NCBI GenBank assembly: GCA_050246115.1
Contig: JBFWWP010000023.1
Coordinates: 41,205-105,204 of the forward strand
Direction: 5' to 3'
DNA: 64,000 nt
DNA from: JBFWWP01 sp050246115
GTDB taxonomy: Bacteria > Planctomycetota > UBA8108 > UBA1146 > JAJFFE01
Under the pieces are notes generated by a model. It was not told the origin of the DNA, made no database searches, and saw nothing but the letters and a program-made list of their open reading frames with translations. This document shows positions 44,673-55,070 of the stretch, piece after piece. Position 1 is the stretch's first letter. Every line of letters starts with the position of its first letter. A program made the position numbers and the translations under genes.

Positions 44673-47210
44673 TCACGGACCACAAGAGAGCGCGTCGGCA
44701 GTGGGATCGACGTCGGCAGTCGGGAAGGGGAGAGCGGGGGCGGCGCCGACGCCGAAGAGGAAGTTGTTCAGATAGGTGCTGTCGCTGATATCGACGACGC
44801 CGTCGTCGTTCACGTCGGCGGCGTCCAAGCACGTGGGCGCCGCGGCGCCGCTGAAGAGGTAGTTCACCAACCGGGTGCCGTCGGCAATGTCGACGGCACC
44901 ATCTTGGTTCACGTCTCCGCGCAAGAACGTGGCGCCGGTCGGCGGCGTCGAGGCGGTGATGCTGACCGTGCCGGCCTCGAGCTGTGGGTCCACCGAGATG
45001 CCCGCGACCACGAAGATCGTGTCTGCGGACGGCGTACCCAAGTCGTTGCTCGGTGCGAGGGTCGTGTCGCCGGTCGGAGCCGTGGCCGCAATGCTCGCGG
45101 TGCCCACCGCGATCACATGATCGGTCGCGGGCGCGAGCTGCTGGCCGTCGTAGGGCGGCAGGAAGTCGAAGATCGCTGCGAGGATGGCGACTCCCTGGAC
45201 GTTGTCGATCTGCGGGATCTCGAACTCGACGCCGATGTTGCCGGCGTTGGTGCCGGCGGTGGTGATCGCGTCCAAGGTCAGCCGGCTCGGGTCGTAGCCG
45301 AGAACCAATGTGAAGCCGTCGAGCACTACGTTGTGGTCGGCGGTGACCACGATGCCGACTCCGGTGTCGCCGGCGTTGGCTTGGACGTCTTCGACGCGCA
45401 CGATGTTGTCGATCGACGGCACCACCGGGGTGCCGTGGCCGATCTCGAGGTCGCCGGTTTCGAGGAGCAGCGCGACGTCGAGCGAACCGTCGCCATTCAC
45501 GTCGCCGAGCGCGAGCTGAGCCAGTGGGGCCGACGTCGTCTGCACGGTGGCCGTGGCAAAGGTGCCATCGCCTTGGCCCGCAAAGATCGTGACCTCCGCG
45601 CTCGCGGCCGCAAAGGACAGCAGGTCCATGTCTCCGTCCCCGTTCCAGTCGGCGACGGTGGTGGTCGGAGCAGACGCGTCGATGGGCAGGGCGACTTCGG
45701 TGAACACGCCGCCGCCCTCGGTGATGAAGGCCCGTCCCGCGACCCCGGTGTCGTTCCAACACAGGAGGTCGGCGAAGGCGTCACCGTTGAGGTTCGCGCG
45801 GCTGACGGCACTCACGCTGGCGCCGCTCGCCAGGGTCGGCCCGGTGCGGAACGTTCCCGCCGAGCTGCCGAACAGGATCTGCACCGAGCCGTCGGCGACA
45901 GCGCACGCGAGATCCGGGAAGTCGTCGCCGTCGAAGTCCGCCGACACGGCTGGCGCGACCGCCATCAGCGTCGTCACGGAGCGCGACGCGGCGAACGGCA
46001 CCGAACCCGACCCGGCAAGGATTCGGGCTCCCGCCTCGGCGGTCGCGGGCACCAGGAACAAGTCGGGGAAGCGGTCACCATCGAAGTGGTCGACGCCCAG
46101 CCGGCCGGCCAAGTACGGCCCGAAGTCGATCGTCTGGACCGCGCCGAACGTCGACGCGGTGGCGCTGCCGAGAAGGTAGTCGATTCGATCTCGTGACGCC
46201 GCGAGGCACGCCAGGTCCATGCGCCCGTCCCCGTTGAAGTCGCCCACTACCGAGTCGACGACTGGGCGGGGTAGCAGGAGCGTCGTGGGCGTGCTCACGG
46301 TTCCGGAGTCGAGTCCTTGCACCGACACGGCGCCGGTTGCGTCGACCAGCAGCCACTCGTCGCGCCCGTCGCGATCGAGGTCGACCAGGTGGACCCGAGT
46401 CTCGGTGGTGGCGGGCAGAGTCGCGAGCGGTGCTGCGGGCCACTCGGAGGCGACGTTCGCCGCGGTGAAGGCGAGCAGCGCGGCCGGCGCCGTGACCATT
46501 TGGATCGACGCGAGAGAGTTCACGGCGATGTGGATACGTTCGCCGGCGAGGAATGCGCGGTCGACCGTGAAGCGTACGTTACCGGTGCCGCCGAACACGT
46601 TGTCGAAGGTCAGCGTGCGGAGGCCGCTGCGTTCGCCGATCACCTGGATGGTGCTGGCGCCGACGGTGAAGGGATTGAACGGACTCGAGTACGCCAGTTG
46701 AATGGCGGTCAGTCGCGGGGCGTCGGTTGCTTCGAACGTGGGAGACATCGAGTCGAGCGTGAACGGCGTCGGTGGGATCACTGGCGTTGCGTACACGGTG
46801 AACGTGGATACGAACTGCTTCAGCTTCTTGCCCGACAGGGATAGAACTCGATCGCTCAGCGCGACCGTGACGGTTTCGCCCGCCGTGAACGCGCGTTCGA
46901 CGACATAGGTCGCCTCCTGCTTGCTGGCGTTGTACGCGATGACGCCGAGGTGGTTGCCGCTGTCGCTCCCGGTCACTCGAAACGTCTCGGTGTTGATGGT
47001 GCTCGCCTGCATGGGGCGGTCGAACGCGATGGTCACGGTGTTCACGTCGGCGGCGGCGACCGCACCCGGTGCCGGCAGGACGCCGGTCACGCGACTCTCG
47101 GTGGGCTTGCAAGCCGCCAAGGCGAGGCAGATCGTTCCCAATCCGAGGGTGAGCCAACGCACTCGGGGTCGGCTCGAGGTGCGGAAAGTCGCGGTTTTTG
47201 GCTGCAGCAT
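44673..47210 (-). CDS. Lipoprotein with Ig-like, FG-GAP, cohesin-like and dockerin-like domains
   Basis: 845 residues. The lipobox LALAAC places the lipid on Cys34. Two SbsA/Big-type Ig-like domains follow (about 40-140 and 145-255; IAFDRPMQASTINTETFRV), then FG-GAP/VCBS repeats (VDLDRDGRDEWLLVD, DFNGDGRMDLACLA, DFDGDDFPDLACAV, DWNGDGDMDLLSF) to about 590. A cohesin-like beta-sandwich (VRVEDVQANAGDTGVGIVVTA, LVLGYDPSRLTLDAI) occupies about 600-750, and the end is a dockerin-like module (DVNQDGAVDIAD, DVNDDGVVDISD) with the short tail DPTADALSCGP. Cohesin-like and dockerin-like parts in one chain could interlock between molecules. ATG 47210 follows GGAGGAACC. The bidirectional terminator at 44.6 kb ends it. 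Confidence 0.8.
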   Translation of the reverse strand: MLQPKTATFRTSSRPRVRWLTLGLGTICLALAACKPTESRVTGVLPAPGAVAAADVNTVTIAFDRPMQASTINTETFRVTGSDSGNHLGVIAYNASKQEATYVVERAFTAGETVTVALSDRVLSLSGKKLKQFVSTFTVYATPVIPPTPFTLDSMSPTFEATDAPRLTAIQLAYSSPFNPFTVGASTIQVIGERSGLRTLTFDNVFGGTGNVRFTVDRAFLAGERIHIAVNSLASIQMVTAPAALLAFTAANVASEWPAAPLATLPATTETRVHLVDLDRDGRDEWLLVDATGAVSVQGLDSGTVSTPTTLLLPRPVVDSVVGDFNGDGRMDLACLAASRDRIDYLLGSATASTFGAVQTIDFGPYLAGRLGVDHFDGDRFPDLFLVPATAEAGARILAGSGSVPFAASRSVTTLMAVAPAVSADFDGDDFPDLACAVADGSVQILFGSSAGTFRTGPTLASGASVSAVSRANLNGDAFADLLCWNDTGVAGRAFITEGGGVFTEVALPIDASAPTTTVADWNGDGDMDLLSFAAASAEVTIFAGQGDGTFATATVQTTSAPLAQLALGDVNGDGSLDVALLLETGDLEIGHGTPVVPSIDNIVRVEDVQANAGDTGVGIVVTADHNVVLDGFTLVLGYDPSRLTLDAITTAGTNAGNIGVEFEIPQIDNVQGVAILAAIFDFLPPYDGQQLAPATDHVIAVGTASIAATAPTGDTTLAPSNDLGTPSADTIFVVAGISVDPQLEAGTVSITASTPPTGATFLRGDVNQDGAVDIADGTRLVNYLFSGAAAPTCLDAADVNDDGVVDISDSTYLNNFLFGVGAAPALPFPTADVDPTADALSCGP

Positions 47211-47568
47211 GGAAGGTTCCTCCGTTTCGCTGATGGTCCGACGGCAAGGAGGGGACCCACGGCGCTGGATTCTCGCCGCCGGTGCGTTCGGGTCGAAGGT
47301 CGGCCGCGGGTGCGGGATGGGGAGGTCGTGAGCGGTGCGACCGGCATGCGGCCGAGTCGCGGTCGTCATCGGAGCGGCGTTGGGGCGGCATTGGGGGCGG
47401 CGCGTGGTGGAGCTTTCGTGCCGATTCGGTACGCTGCCGTCGAGGAACCGGACAGGCTCGAGTCGGACGGGGCGCCAGGGGGCTGGCGCGGTGGCGTTCA
47501 TGGCCGCTGGAGCGCGATCACCCGCGGGCCATGGGTATCTCGGGCGCGCAACGAGAGGGGAATCGCAC

Positions 47569-49238
47569 GTGCGGAGTCGTCAGGGAAAACGGATCACGGC
47601 GCGGGCGTGGATGTCGGCGGCTTGGGGCTTGCTCCTCGTGGGCGTGGCGGGTTGCAGTTTCGCACCCGTCGACGCGCCGTCCGTCGCGTCGACGGCGCCC
47701 GCGAGCGCGTCCGATCCTGCGCCGCAGGAGCCCGCGTCACTGCATTTCGCGGACGACGCCACGCCCGCCGCCGATGCCAGCGAACTCCGCTCGTTCGGCC
47801 TTCGCGAGACCCGCGGCGAGGTCGGTCTGGGCCTGGTGCGCAACACTTTGGAGACGGCGCGCGCGAGCGCGCTCCCCGAGGGACGCCGGCTCGAGATCCA
47901 AAGTGACGTGACCACCCTGCTCTTGGCCGCCGAGCAAGTGCGCGCAACGAGCACGCGCGCGACTCTCACCGAAGAGCGAGGCCGGGTGCTTTATCGCGGC
48001 CGCCCCCAACCACGACTTGCCATCGAGATCGAACTCGTCGGGGATCGCGTGCGTGTCCGCACCGATGGCGCCGTGCCGTCGCTCGCGGCCCCGTTGCTTC
48101 CCGAGCGCTTGCCCGACGCGCGCATTCTCGACGACGAGCGCCTGAGCGCGCTGGAGGACCTTTTCGTCCAGCGCCTACGCGCGGTGGCTGCGGCGACGAC
48201 TCCCGTCGAGGCTTGGGCCGGGTGGCGCTTCGCGGCCATCGTGCCCTCCCTGCTGGCAGTGCGGGACTTCGAGGTGGAAGTCGTGGCGACGGAGGAACTG
48301 GCGGTCGCGGTCGGTAAGGTATCGACGACCCACGTGCGACTGGTGCGCCTCACGGATCGCCCCGACGACATGGCGCGCGAACTCCCCGGATCGCCGCACC
48401 TGGTGCGCGACTTGTGGCTGACCCAGGCCGGCAGGATCGTGAAGATGGAGATCGCGCCGCAAGGTTCCGTGCACCAAGCCCACACGATCGCGTTCTCGCA
48501 CGACTTCATGCCGGGCTACGCGGGATGGAGCGCAGTCGTCGCTCCGGATGTCGCTGCGGCCGGGGCCGATTTGGTGACCACGCCGGCGGCCCGGGTCGGC
48601 GGCGGCCGACGCCACCCGGCCGTGCTGGTCGCCGTTGGCGCCGATGCCGACGAACTGTGGGTCGGGAATCGCTTGAGCTGGCAACTCGCCGCCCAGGGCT
48701 GGGTCGTCGCGCGGGTGACCGTGACGCCCGCGAACTTCGCCGCGCGCACGCGTGAGGTTGGCGCGCGGCTGCAGGCGCGGCCCGACGTCGATCCGGAGCG
48801 ATTCCGAATCGTCGCGGTGGGGGGAATGGCCGCGGTCGCGTGCGCCACCTTGCCGGCTGCCGCGGGTTGGACGTCGTGCAGTCAAGGGCTACTGCTGATC
48901 AACGGGCGCGCCGGCGGCGACGCGAGTCAGACCGCGTTGCGGGCCGCGGTCGAAGCGCGGCCGGCGTCGTTTCCCGTCGGGGTGTTGTGGAGTGCGGGGG
49001 GCGAGACGACGGCCTCCGGCTCGCGGCAAGTGTTCGCCGACGGGTTCGCGGCGTCGACGGGCGAGGGGCGAGCGAGTGTGCGGGTGCAGCGACTCGCGGG
49101 GCTCGACGCGTGCCTGCGCGACCCGCTCGATCCGGCGTGGATCGCGGCTCGCGCCATGGACGCCATCGAGCGTTGGTTGAGCGACCCGTCGATGGAACCC
49201 GTGGCCGAACCGGCGACCGAACCGACCGGGGCCCCGCG

Positions 49239-49242
<4 letters not shown>
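47569..49242 (+). CDS. Lipoprotein with degenerate hydrolase-like domain, unknown function
   Basis: 557 residues. GTG 47569 follows GAGAGGGG. The lipobox VAGC puts the lipid on Cys29, and a Pro/Ala/Ser-rich linker follows. Residues 60-330 are an unfamiliar alpha/beta region. Residues 360-540 (HPAVLVAVGADADELWVGN, LAAQGWVVARVTVT, IVAVGGMAAVACATLP) have the strand-helix order of an alpha/beta hydrolase, but the nucleophile elbow is GGMAA rather than GxSxG, so catalysis is doubtful. Its stop overlaps the pabA start as TTGA, so it leads a four-gene overlapping set; the link of a lipoprotein to pabA, an unknown gene and pyrF has no obvious pathway logic. Confidence 0.6.
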
Positions 49243-49825
<583 letters not shown>

Positions 49826-49829
<4 letters not shown>

Positions 49830-50671
49830 AGACCCGCGCGAAGTCCGCTGCCGCCAAGAACACGACTCCCCACATCTGGACCATTGTCGAACACTTCTAT
49901 CGTTCGCGCAGAATCTACCTGGCCGAGCATGATAGCTATGAGCGTCAGGTGAACGACTACGTCGAGCGCTTGCGGATCTCGCGCGACAAGATCCGACTGG
50001 GCCCGGAGGACTTGTCGCGCTTGCTCCACTTCAAGGTGTTGGCGACGGTTCGAGACGAACACTTGGAGCCGCTGAAGGCGGCGAGCCACGCGTTACTGCG
50101 GCACGACTCGACCCGAGACTTCTTCGATCGGCTGATCAACGATATCTTTCACGAGATCAGTATCTTGAAGGAGGAGCACTACAACGTGCTCACCTACTCG
50201 CCGAACGCGAATGTCGACAAAGACGAGCTGGGTACGATCCTCGACGAGGTGCATGAGATGTTTCCGATCAAGGTCCACCGCCTGAAGCACCTCTATGATC
50301 TGGCACTCGCACGGATCGAGAAGATCCTGCCGCGGCACAAGGAGAACGTGATCCTCGTGCGCTCGCTGTTCCTCCAGCGCGACGATTTCGTGGCGGAGGC
50401 GTACCCCGATGGCCTGGTCGACTTCTATCGGCTGCTCTACGGCGAGAAGGAAGTCGCGTCCGGCTACCGGGTGGTGGGGGACAGCTTCTACAAGTCGGGA
50501 TTCTACGAGCAGGCCCTGGTGTGCTTCGCGGAGGGCGATCGCTACCTCAAGTCGCTCTCGCCCACCCAGAAGCGGCAGCTCGCGGCTTCGTGGAAGGAAG
50601 AGCAAGGACACTTCAAGCGTTATCGCGGACTCTGCGAGAAGCGCCTGGCGCGGCTCAAGGCGGACGAATGA
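49826..50671 (+). CDS. Conserved-looking all-helical protein, unknown function
   Basis: 281 residues, cytoplasmic (no signal or membrane helix), rich in Lys, Arg, Glu, Tyr and His, and almost entirely helical by pattern. Features are an N-terminal basic stretch (MKTRAKSAAAKN), a central region HFKVLATVRDEHLEPLKAAS ... FHEISILKEEHYNVL, and a C-terminal tetratricopeptide-like pair (VVGDSFYKSGFYEQALVCFAEGDRYL). I do not recognise a family. Its start overlaps pabA (ATGA) and its stop overlaps pyrF (ATGA), so expression is tightly coupled to both. A regulatory or scaffold role is possible but not shown. Confidence 0.7.
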
Positions 50672-51564
50672 ACATCCCGACGCGAACTCAGCCGTTCGCC
50701 GATCGCGTGGCCGAGCGGAGCGCACGACTCGAGACTCGCTTGGTGGTGGGGCTCGATCCACAGCTCGAGTTCTTTCCGACCGCACTCCAGGCCCTGGAAC
50801 CGGAGGAGGCGCTCGTCCGCTTCAGTGCTGGGGTTCTCGACGCGGTGCGCGATCTGGCCGTGGCGGTGAAACCTCAGATCGCATTCTTCGAGCAGTACGG
50901 CTGGCGCGGATTGCGGGCGTTTCAACGTTGCGTCGAGCAGGCGGCGGCGTGGGGAATTCCGGTGATCGCCGACTGCAAGCGCGGGGACATCGGCAGTACG
51001 GCCACGGCCTACGCGCGCGCGTTCCTTGGGGATGATCCCCAGACCCCCGGCCCGTACGTCGACGCCGTCACCTTGAGTCCGTACCTCGGACGCGACTCAC
51101 TCGCGCCGTTCGTGACGCGCGCGCAGGCTGCGGGCCGTGGCTTGTTCGTGCTCGCGCGGACCTCGAACCCAGGCGCGCGCGACTTGCAGGACCGGGCGAC
51201 CGACGGCGAGCCGCTCTACCTCGGCGTTGCGCGGTGGATCGAGGCGTGGTCGCGCGAGACTTTGGGGGCCTGTGGCTACGGACCGCTCGGGCTCGTGTGC
51301 GGCGCGACCTACCCCCAGGAACTCGCCGAGTTGCGGGCCGCGGCTCCGCATTGCTTGTTCCTCGTACCCGGTCTCGGCGCCCAGGGCGGCAAGCCCGAGG
51401 ATCTGCGGCTTGCGTTCGACGCCCGCGGGTACGGCGCCCTGCCGTCATCCTCGCGAGCGATCCTCTATCCATGGGGCTCGATGCCCGGGCCCGCGACGGG
51501 TTGGTTGGCGAGCATTCACGCCGCAGCCGATGAGACGCGCTGCGCGATCGAAGCCGCCCGCTGA
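50668..51564 (+). CDS. pyrF: Orotidine 5'-phosphate decarboxylase (type 2)
   Basis: 298-residue TIM-barrel enzyme making UMP from OMP, the last step of de novo pyrimidine synthesis. The catalytic lysine is K104 in ADCKRGDIGSTA, the family motif DxKxxD. The length and the VVGLDPQLEFFP start match the long (type 2, mycobacterial/plant-like) class. GTR-like phosphate-binding end SRAILYPWG is present. ATG 50668 overlaps the upstream stop as ATGA. It is the last gene of the four-gene overlapping set and is followed by a weak hairpin at 51659. Other pyr genes are not in the window. Confidence 0.92.
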   Translation: MNIPTRTQPFADRVAERSARLETRLVVGLDPQLEFFPTALQALEPEEALVRFSAGVLDAVRDLAVAVKPQIAFFEQYGWRGLRAFQRCVEQAAAWGIPVIADCKRGDIGSTATAYARAFLGDDPQTPGPYVDAVTLSPYLGRDSLAPFVTRAQAAGRGLFVLARTSNPGARDLQDRATDGEPLYLGVARWIEAWSRETLGACGYGPLGLVCGATYPQELAELRAAAPHCLFLVPGLGAQGGKPEDLRLAFDARGYGALPSSSRAILYPWGSMPGPATGWLASIHAAADETRCAIEAAR

Positions 51565-51658
51565 GTCGCGTTGGCTCCACCGTGCCGCCAGCGACCAGCC
51601 CTCGTTTCGAGGCCCTAATCCAGCGCCTACCGCGCCTGATTGGGGCTTCGGCTTGCCT

Positions 51659-51686
51659 GCGAGGGGGCTTTCGAACGCCCCTTCGC
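51659..51686 (+). terminator. Hairpin after pyrF, possible terminator
   Basis: GCGAGGGGGC pairs with GCCCCTTCGC with one G-T wobble, giving a stem of 10 around an 8-base loop. It lies 95 bases past the pyrF stop. No T-run follows. Confidence 0.4.
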
Positions 51687-51780
51687 GGCTGCGGCCAAGC
51701 GCATCCGCTTCACCCGAAAACGCTCGCCCTCGGCTCGGAGCGCCAAGCGCGAACTCGAGTTGCCCGGGGAGGCGCTGGAT

Positions 51781-51809
51781 TTGAGTCGAGCTCCCTTTCC
51801 CGTTAGCAT
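51781..51809 (+). promoter_or_regulatory. Candidate promoter for small dockerin-like gene
   Basis: TTGAGT (51781-51786) and TAGCAT (51804-51809) are spaced by 17 bases, 215 bases before the GTG start. The remaining 51810-52023 contains no other site that I recognise. Confidence 0.35.
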
Positions 51810-52023
51810 CGGGAACGAGCCGAAGGGGCTTCGGCATTCGCGGACGTACCGATGTCGGGTTGCTTCCCAGGTCGGGTCGTCGCTGCTGCGTTCGCGCAGC
51901 GGATCGGTTGCCGTTTCACTGCCCCTTGACTTCGAGGTGCATCGCGAGTTGCACCGGGACAGAGTGCGCGACTCCCGCGGCGGGAGTATCGCCGTCGTTT
52001 CTTCACTCGAGAGGAGTACGTTC

Positions 52024-52791
52024 GTGCGCAAGCAAATCGTCTCATGGCTCGGTGTCGGAGTGCTGTCGCTGATGACTGCCGGTGCCTCGGCGCAGGGAGT
52101 CTACTCGCTGGGGGACGCGGCCTACCTGGAGACCGGGTGCGGTGGGCCGTCGCCGTGCGATTGCGCGGTCTTCGTGGTCGGGCCCTTGGGGGGGACCTTC
52201 GAGTTGACTCGCGTGGGCACGAGTGGTTCGTTCGATGTGTTCGCGATCTCCAACTTCGACGGGGTACTCGGCGCCATGGGGCCGCTGCCGGTCGTGACCC
52301 CGATCACCGGCTCTGGGACCTACCGCGTGGACGCAGCCGCGGGGGTGCACGGGATCGAGTTGAACCTGATCGTCGGCCAAACGCCGCAGACCTTCGTGAG
52401 CGTCGGCGACGTTCCCGGTGGCGAACTGTTTCCGGACGGCGTGTTGATCTCCGCCTACCGTGAGCTCCAGCCGGGAGGGTGCGAGTACGACGGTATCCAC
52501 CTGATCGCGGGGCTCACGCAGCGCGCCTTCCAACGCGGCGACTGCAACAACGATGCGAACCGGAACGTCGCTGATCCGGTGTTCCTCTTGGGGCTACTGT
52601 TCGGACCCACCGATCCGCTGGCGGCGTGCGACGACGCCTGCGACGCCAATGATGACGGTACCCTCAATATCGCCGATGCCGTGTTCCTGCTGACGGCGCT
52701 CTTCGGAGGCGGCGTGCTGCCGGCGCCGACGACGTGCGGAGTCGATCCCACGAACGACGTCTTGGATTGCAGCGCCTACTCGGGGTGCTAA
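52024..52791 (+). CDS. Small secreted protein with dockerin-like C-terminus
   Basis: 255 residues. A signal peptide (IVSWLGVGVLSLMTAGASAQ) precedes a beta-sandwich-like domain of about 130 residues with paired Cys (GCGGPSPCDC) and no recognised catalytic pattern. The end is the dockerin-like module (DCNNDANRNVAD, DANDDGTLNIAD) and tail CGVDPTNDVLDCSAYSGC, the only one here ending in Cys rather than Cys-Pro. GTG 52024 follows GAGAGGAG. It is likely a soluble or surface-bound carrier or binding protein. It converges with the SLC13-type transporter gene with one base between stops, so no terminator fits. Confidence 0.7.
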   Translation: MRKQIVSWLGVGVLSLMTAGASAQGVYSLGDAAYLETGCGGPSPCDCAVFVVGPLGGTFELTRVGTSGSFDVFAISNFDGVLGAMGPLPVVTPITGSGTYRVDAAAGVHGIELNLIVGQTPQTFVSVGDVPGGELFPDGVLISAYRELQPGGCEYDGIHLIAGLTQRAFQRGDCNNDANRNVADPVFLLGLLFGPTDPLAACDDACDANDDGTLNIADAVFLLTALFGGGVLPAPTTCGVDPTNDVLDCSAYSGC

Positions 52792-52792
52792 C

Positions 52793-54562
52793 TCACGACC
52801 ACAGCGCCAGCGCCACGCTGACGAACGCCCAGTAGAAGAAGCACATGGGAAGCCCGAGGCGGACGAAGTCTTGGTAGCGGTAGCCCCCGGGCCCAATGAT
52901 CATGAGATTGACTTGGTGCCCGAACGGCGTGACGAATGCGTTGGAACCGGCGAGTGCGATCGCCAACACGAACGGCACGAGACTCGGGGCTCCGAGCGAG
53001 GTGCCGGTGGCAACGGCGATCGGCGTGAGCAGGGCGGCAACGGCGTAGGGCGACGTGAACTGATTGAGCAGCGTTCCGATCAGGAGCAGGCCCGAGAGTG
53101 CGGCAGCGGGTCCGAAGTCGGCGGTCAAGCCGACGACGGCATCGGCGCACTTTCGGGCCAGCCCCGTTTGCTCGAGCGCGCTTCCGAGGGCCAGCGAACC
53201 GGCCACCAGAACGAGGATCGGCCAATCAATGGAACGATAGGCTCGCCGCGGAGTGAGGCAACCGATCGCGACCATGGCCATCGCTCCGAGCATCGAGACG
53301 AACGGAATCGGCAGTCGCTCGCTGATGCCCAACGCCGGAGCGAGCGTGAAGCCGGCAATCACCAGTCCGAGGACGATCAGCGCCCGTTGGCCACGCCCGC
53401 GCATGCCCATGGGGTGACCGGATTCGAGCAACAGATGCAGATCCGACGAAGCCCGCAGTCGCTCTTGGGCGTCGCGGTCACCGCAGACCAAGATCAGGTC
53501 CCCGTGTCGCAGGTCCAGATCGCCCACGCGCTCTCGGAGATGGTGGTTGCCGCGGAGCACCGCGACGGCAAGGACACGATAGTCACGCCAGAGCGGGAGA
53601 TCGCCGATTCGCTGGCCGACGAGCCGTGACCCGGGAGTGACGCCGAGTTCGAAGAGATGCATCGTTTGGGGGTCGAAGCGGGTGTCGTCCACGACCAGCA
53701 AACCCTGATTGGCCGATAGCTCGGCGAGCTGCGCGACGTGCCCGCTCAGCATGATCGTGTCATGCGGGCGGATCACGAGGTCCTGGATCGGTGGCCAGTG
53801 GATGTGCCCCTCTCGCACCAGGAACAAGGCGCTGACGCCGAGCGACTGCACGGCTTGCTGAACGGTTTGGCCGCTCCAGGGAGAATTCGGTCCGACATCG
53901 ACTTCGGTCACGTACTCCCGAGCTGGGGCCGCGGCCAGGGCGCTGGTCAAGGAGTAGCGCTCCGGGAGGAGCTTCTCGGACAACCACACGACGAGCGGTA
54001 CGCCGAACAGCGTGAGCGGGAGCCCCAGTGGCGTTTGTGTGAAGACGCCGAGCGCGGGGCCGCCCGCCAGCTCGGAGCTGCCGCTCGCGAGGATGTTCAC
54101 CGACGAACCGACCAACGTGACCGTGCCACCGAGGATCGCCGAGAATCCCATGGGCATGAGCAGGCGCGACAGCGGAATCTCGAGGTCCCGGCACAGCTGC
54201 GCCGCGATCGGCAGGAAAACCAGCACCACGGCCGTGTCGCTGATGAAGGCCGAGGCAATGGCAGCGGTATAGCACACCACGAGGATCGTTCGCCGCGGAC
54301 TACCGCCCACGCGTTGCAACCGGGTCGTGACGAAGTCGAGCGAGCCGGTGCGCGTCAAGGCCTCGCCGATCACGTACAGGCCCGCGAGGGTGATGACCGT
54401 GGAGTTGGCGAAACCGGCGATGGCTTGCGTGACATCGAGGACGCCGGTCGCGACCAGGAGCACCATCAAACCGAAGCCCACGGTGTCGACTCGTGCCCTG
54501 CCGCTCACCAGCAGGGCCAGCGAGCCGATCGCGAGCGTAGCGACGATGACGCTTTCGAACAC
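52793..54562 (-). CDS. SLC13/DASS-type permease with two TrkA-C domains
   Basis: 589-residue inner-membrane protein. Two helical halves flank a soluble middle. The first half has ITLAGLYVIGEALTRTGSLD and SAFISDTAVVLVFLPIAAQL; the second has LVLVAGSLALGSALEQTGLA and AGSNAFVTPFGHQVNLMI, near-repeat motifs of the SLC13/citrate-sulfate permease superfamily. Residues about 205-400 hold two RCK_C/TrkA-C domains (VRPHDTIMLSGH ... LRHGDLILVCGD), which in relatives bind nucleotides or regulate gating. The substrate could be sulfate, a dicarboxylate or another anion. GTG 54562 is chosen as it lies clear of the MOSC gene; the ribosome site is weak. It reads downstream of ligA and MOSC. Confidence 0.8.
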   Translation of the reverse strand: MFESVIVATLAIGSLALLVSGRARVDTVGFGLMVLLVATGVLDVTQAIAGFANSTVITLAGLYVIGEALTRTGSLDFVTTRLQRVGGSPRRTILVVCYTAAIASAFISDTAVVLVFLPIAAQLCRDLEIPLSRLLMPMGFSAILGGTVTLVGSSVNILASGSSELAGGPALGVFTQTPLGLPLTLFGVPLVVWLSEKLLPERYSLTSALAAAPAREYVTEVDVGPNSPWSGQTVQQAVQSLGVSALFLVREGHIHWPPIQDLVIRPHDTIMLSGHVAQLAELSANQGLLVVDDTRFDPQTMHLFELGVTPGSRLVGQRIGDLPLWRDYRVLAVAVLRGNHHLRERVGDLDLRHGDLILVCGDRDAQERLRASSDLHLLLESGHPMGMRGRGQRALIVLGLVIAGFTLAPALGISERLPIPFVSMLGAMAMVAIGCLTPRRAYRSIDWPILVLVAGSLALGSALEQTGLARKCADAVVGLTADFGPAAALSGLLLIGTLLNQFTSPYAVAALLTPIAVATGTSLGAPSLVPFVLAIALAGSNAFVTPFGHQVNLMIIGPGGYRYQDFVRLGLPMCFFYWAFVSVALALWS

Positions 54563-54623
54563 GGGGATCCGTCTCTCTTCGTAGCGCGCGCGCGCGAACG
54601 GGTTTCTCGGGGAGCGCGAGTCG

Positions 54624-55070
54624 CTACTCGAGCTGAGCTGGGTCGCCGGTACGGATGACGCCGCCGCGTACCACGGTGCCATAGACGCCCGCGCGCCAAT
54701 CCGCGACCAGGGCTTGTCGCAGTCCGGCAGCCGCCTCGTCCATCACCTTGCACGGGACCGTCTCGCCTTGGATCTCGACGAGGCATGGACCGAGCTGCAC
54801 CCGGCGCCCGATCGTCTCGCGCAGGTCGAGGCCGGACACGAGCACGTTGGCCCGGCGCGCTTGCCACGGAACATCTCGTCCGAGCTCGCGTGTGGCCGCG
54901 GTCCAGCCCTCGACGCCCAGGATGGTCACCTGTCGGCGCGCGCTCTGCCCATGATCGCCGACCGCGCCCTGTTGTTCATGAAGCGTCAACTCGGCCACGT
55001 CGGTGGTCGCCACGCTCTCGCCCGGCCGCACGAGTAACCCCAACACCTGACCAGCGCGTGGAGCGTTCAC
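54624..55070 (-). CDS. MOSC domain protein
   Basis: 148 residues covering one MOSC domain, the beta-barrel found at the C-terminus of molybdenum-cofactor sulfurases and in YiiM-like proteins, where a Cys carries sulfur or binds the cofactor. The motifs VGDHGQSARRQVTIL and RRANVLVSGLDL are seen, along with a candidate sulfur-carrying Cys in VPCKVMDEAAAGLRQAL. It starts at GTG 55070, overlapping the ligA stop as GTGA. Role in sulfur or molybdenum cofactor chemistry is inferred from the fold; a detoxifying MOSC reductase partner is not in view. Confidence 0.8.
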   Translation of the reverse strand: MNAPRAGQVLGLLVRPGESVATTDVAELTLHEQQGAVGDHGQSARRQVTILGVEGWTAATRELGRDVPWQARRANVLVSGLDLRETIGRRVQLGPCLVEIQGETVPCKVMDEAAAGLRQALVADWRAGVYGTVVRGGVIRTGDPAQLE

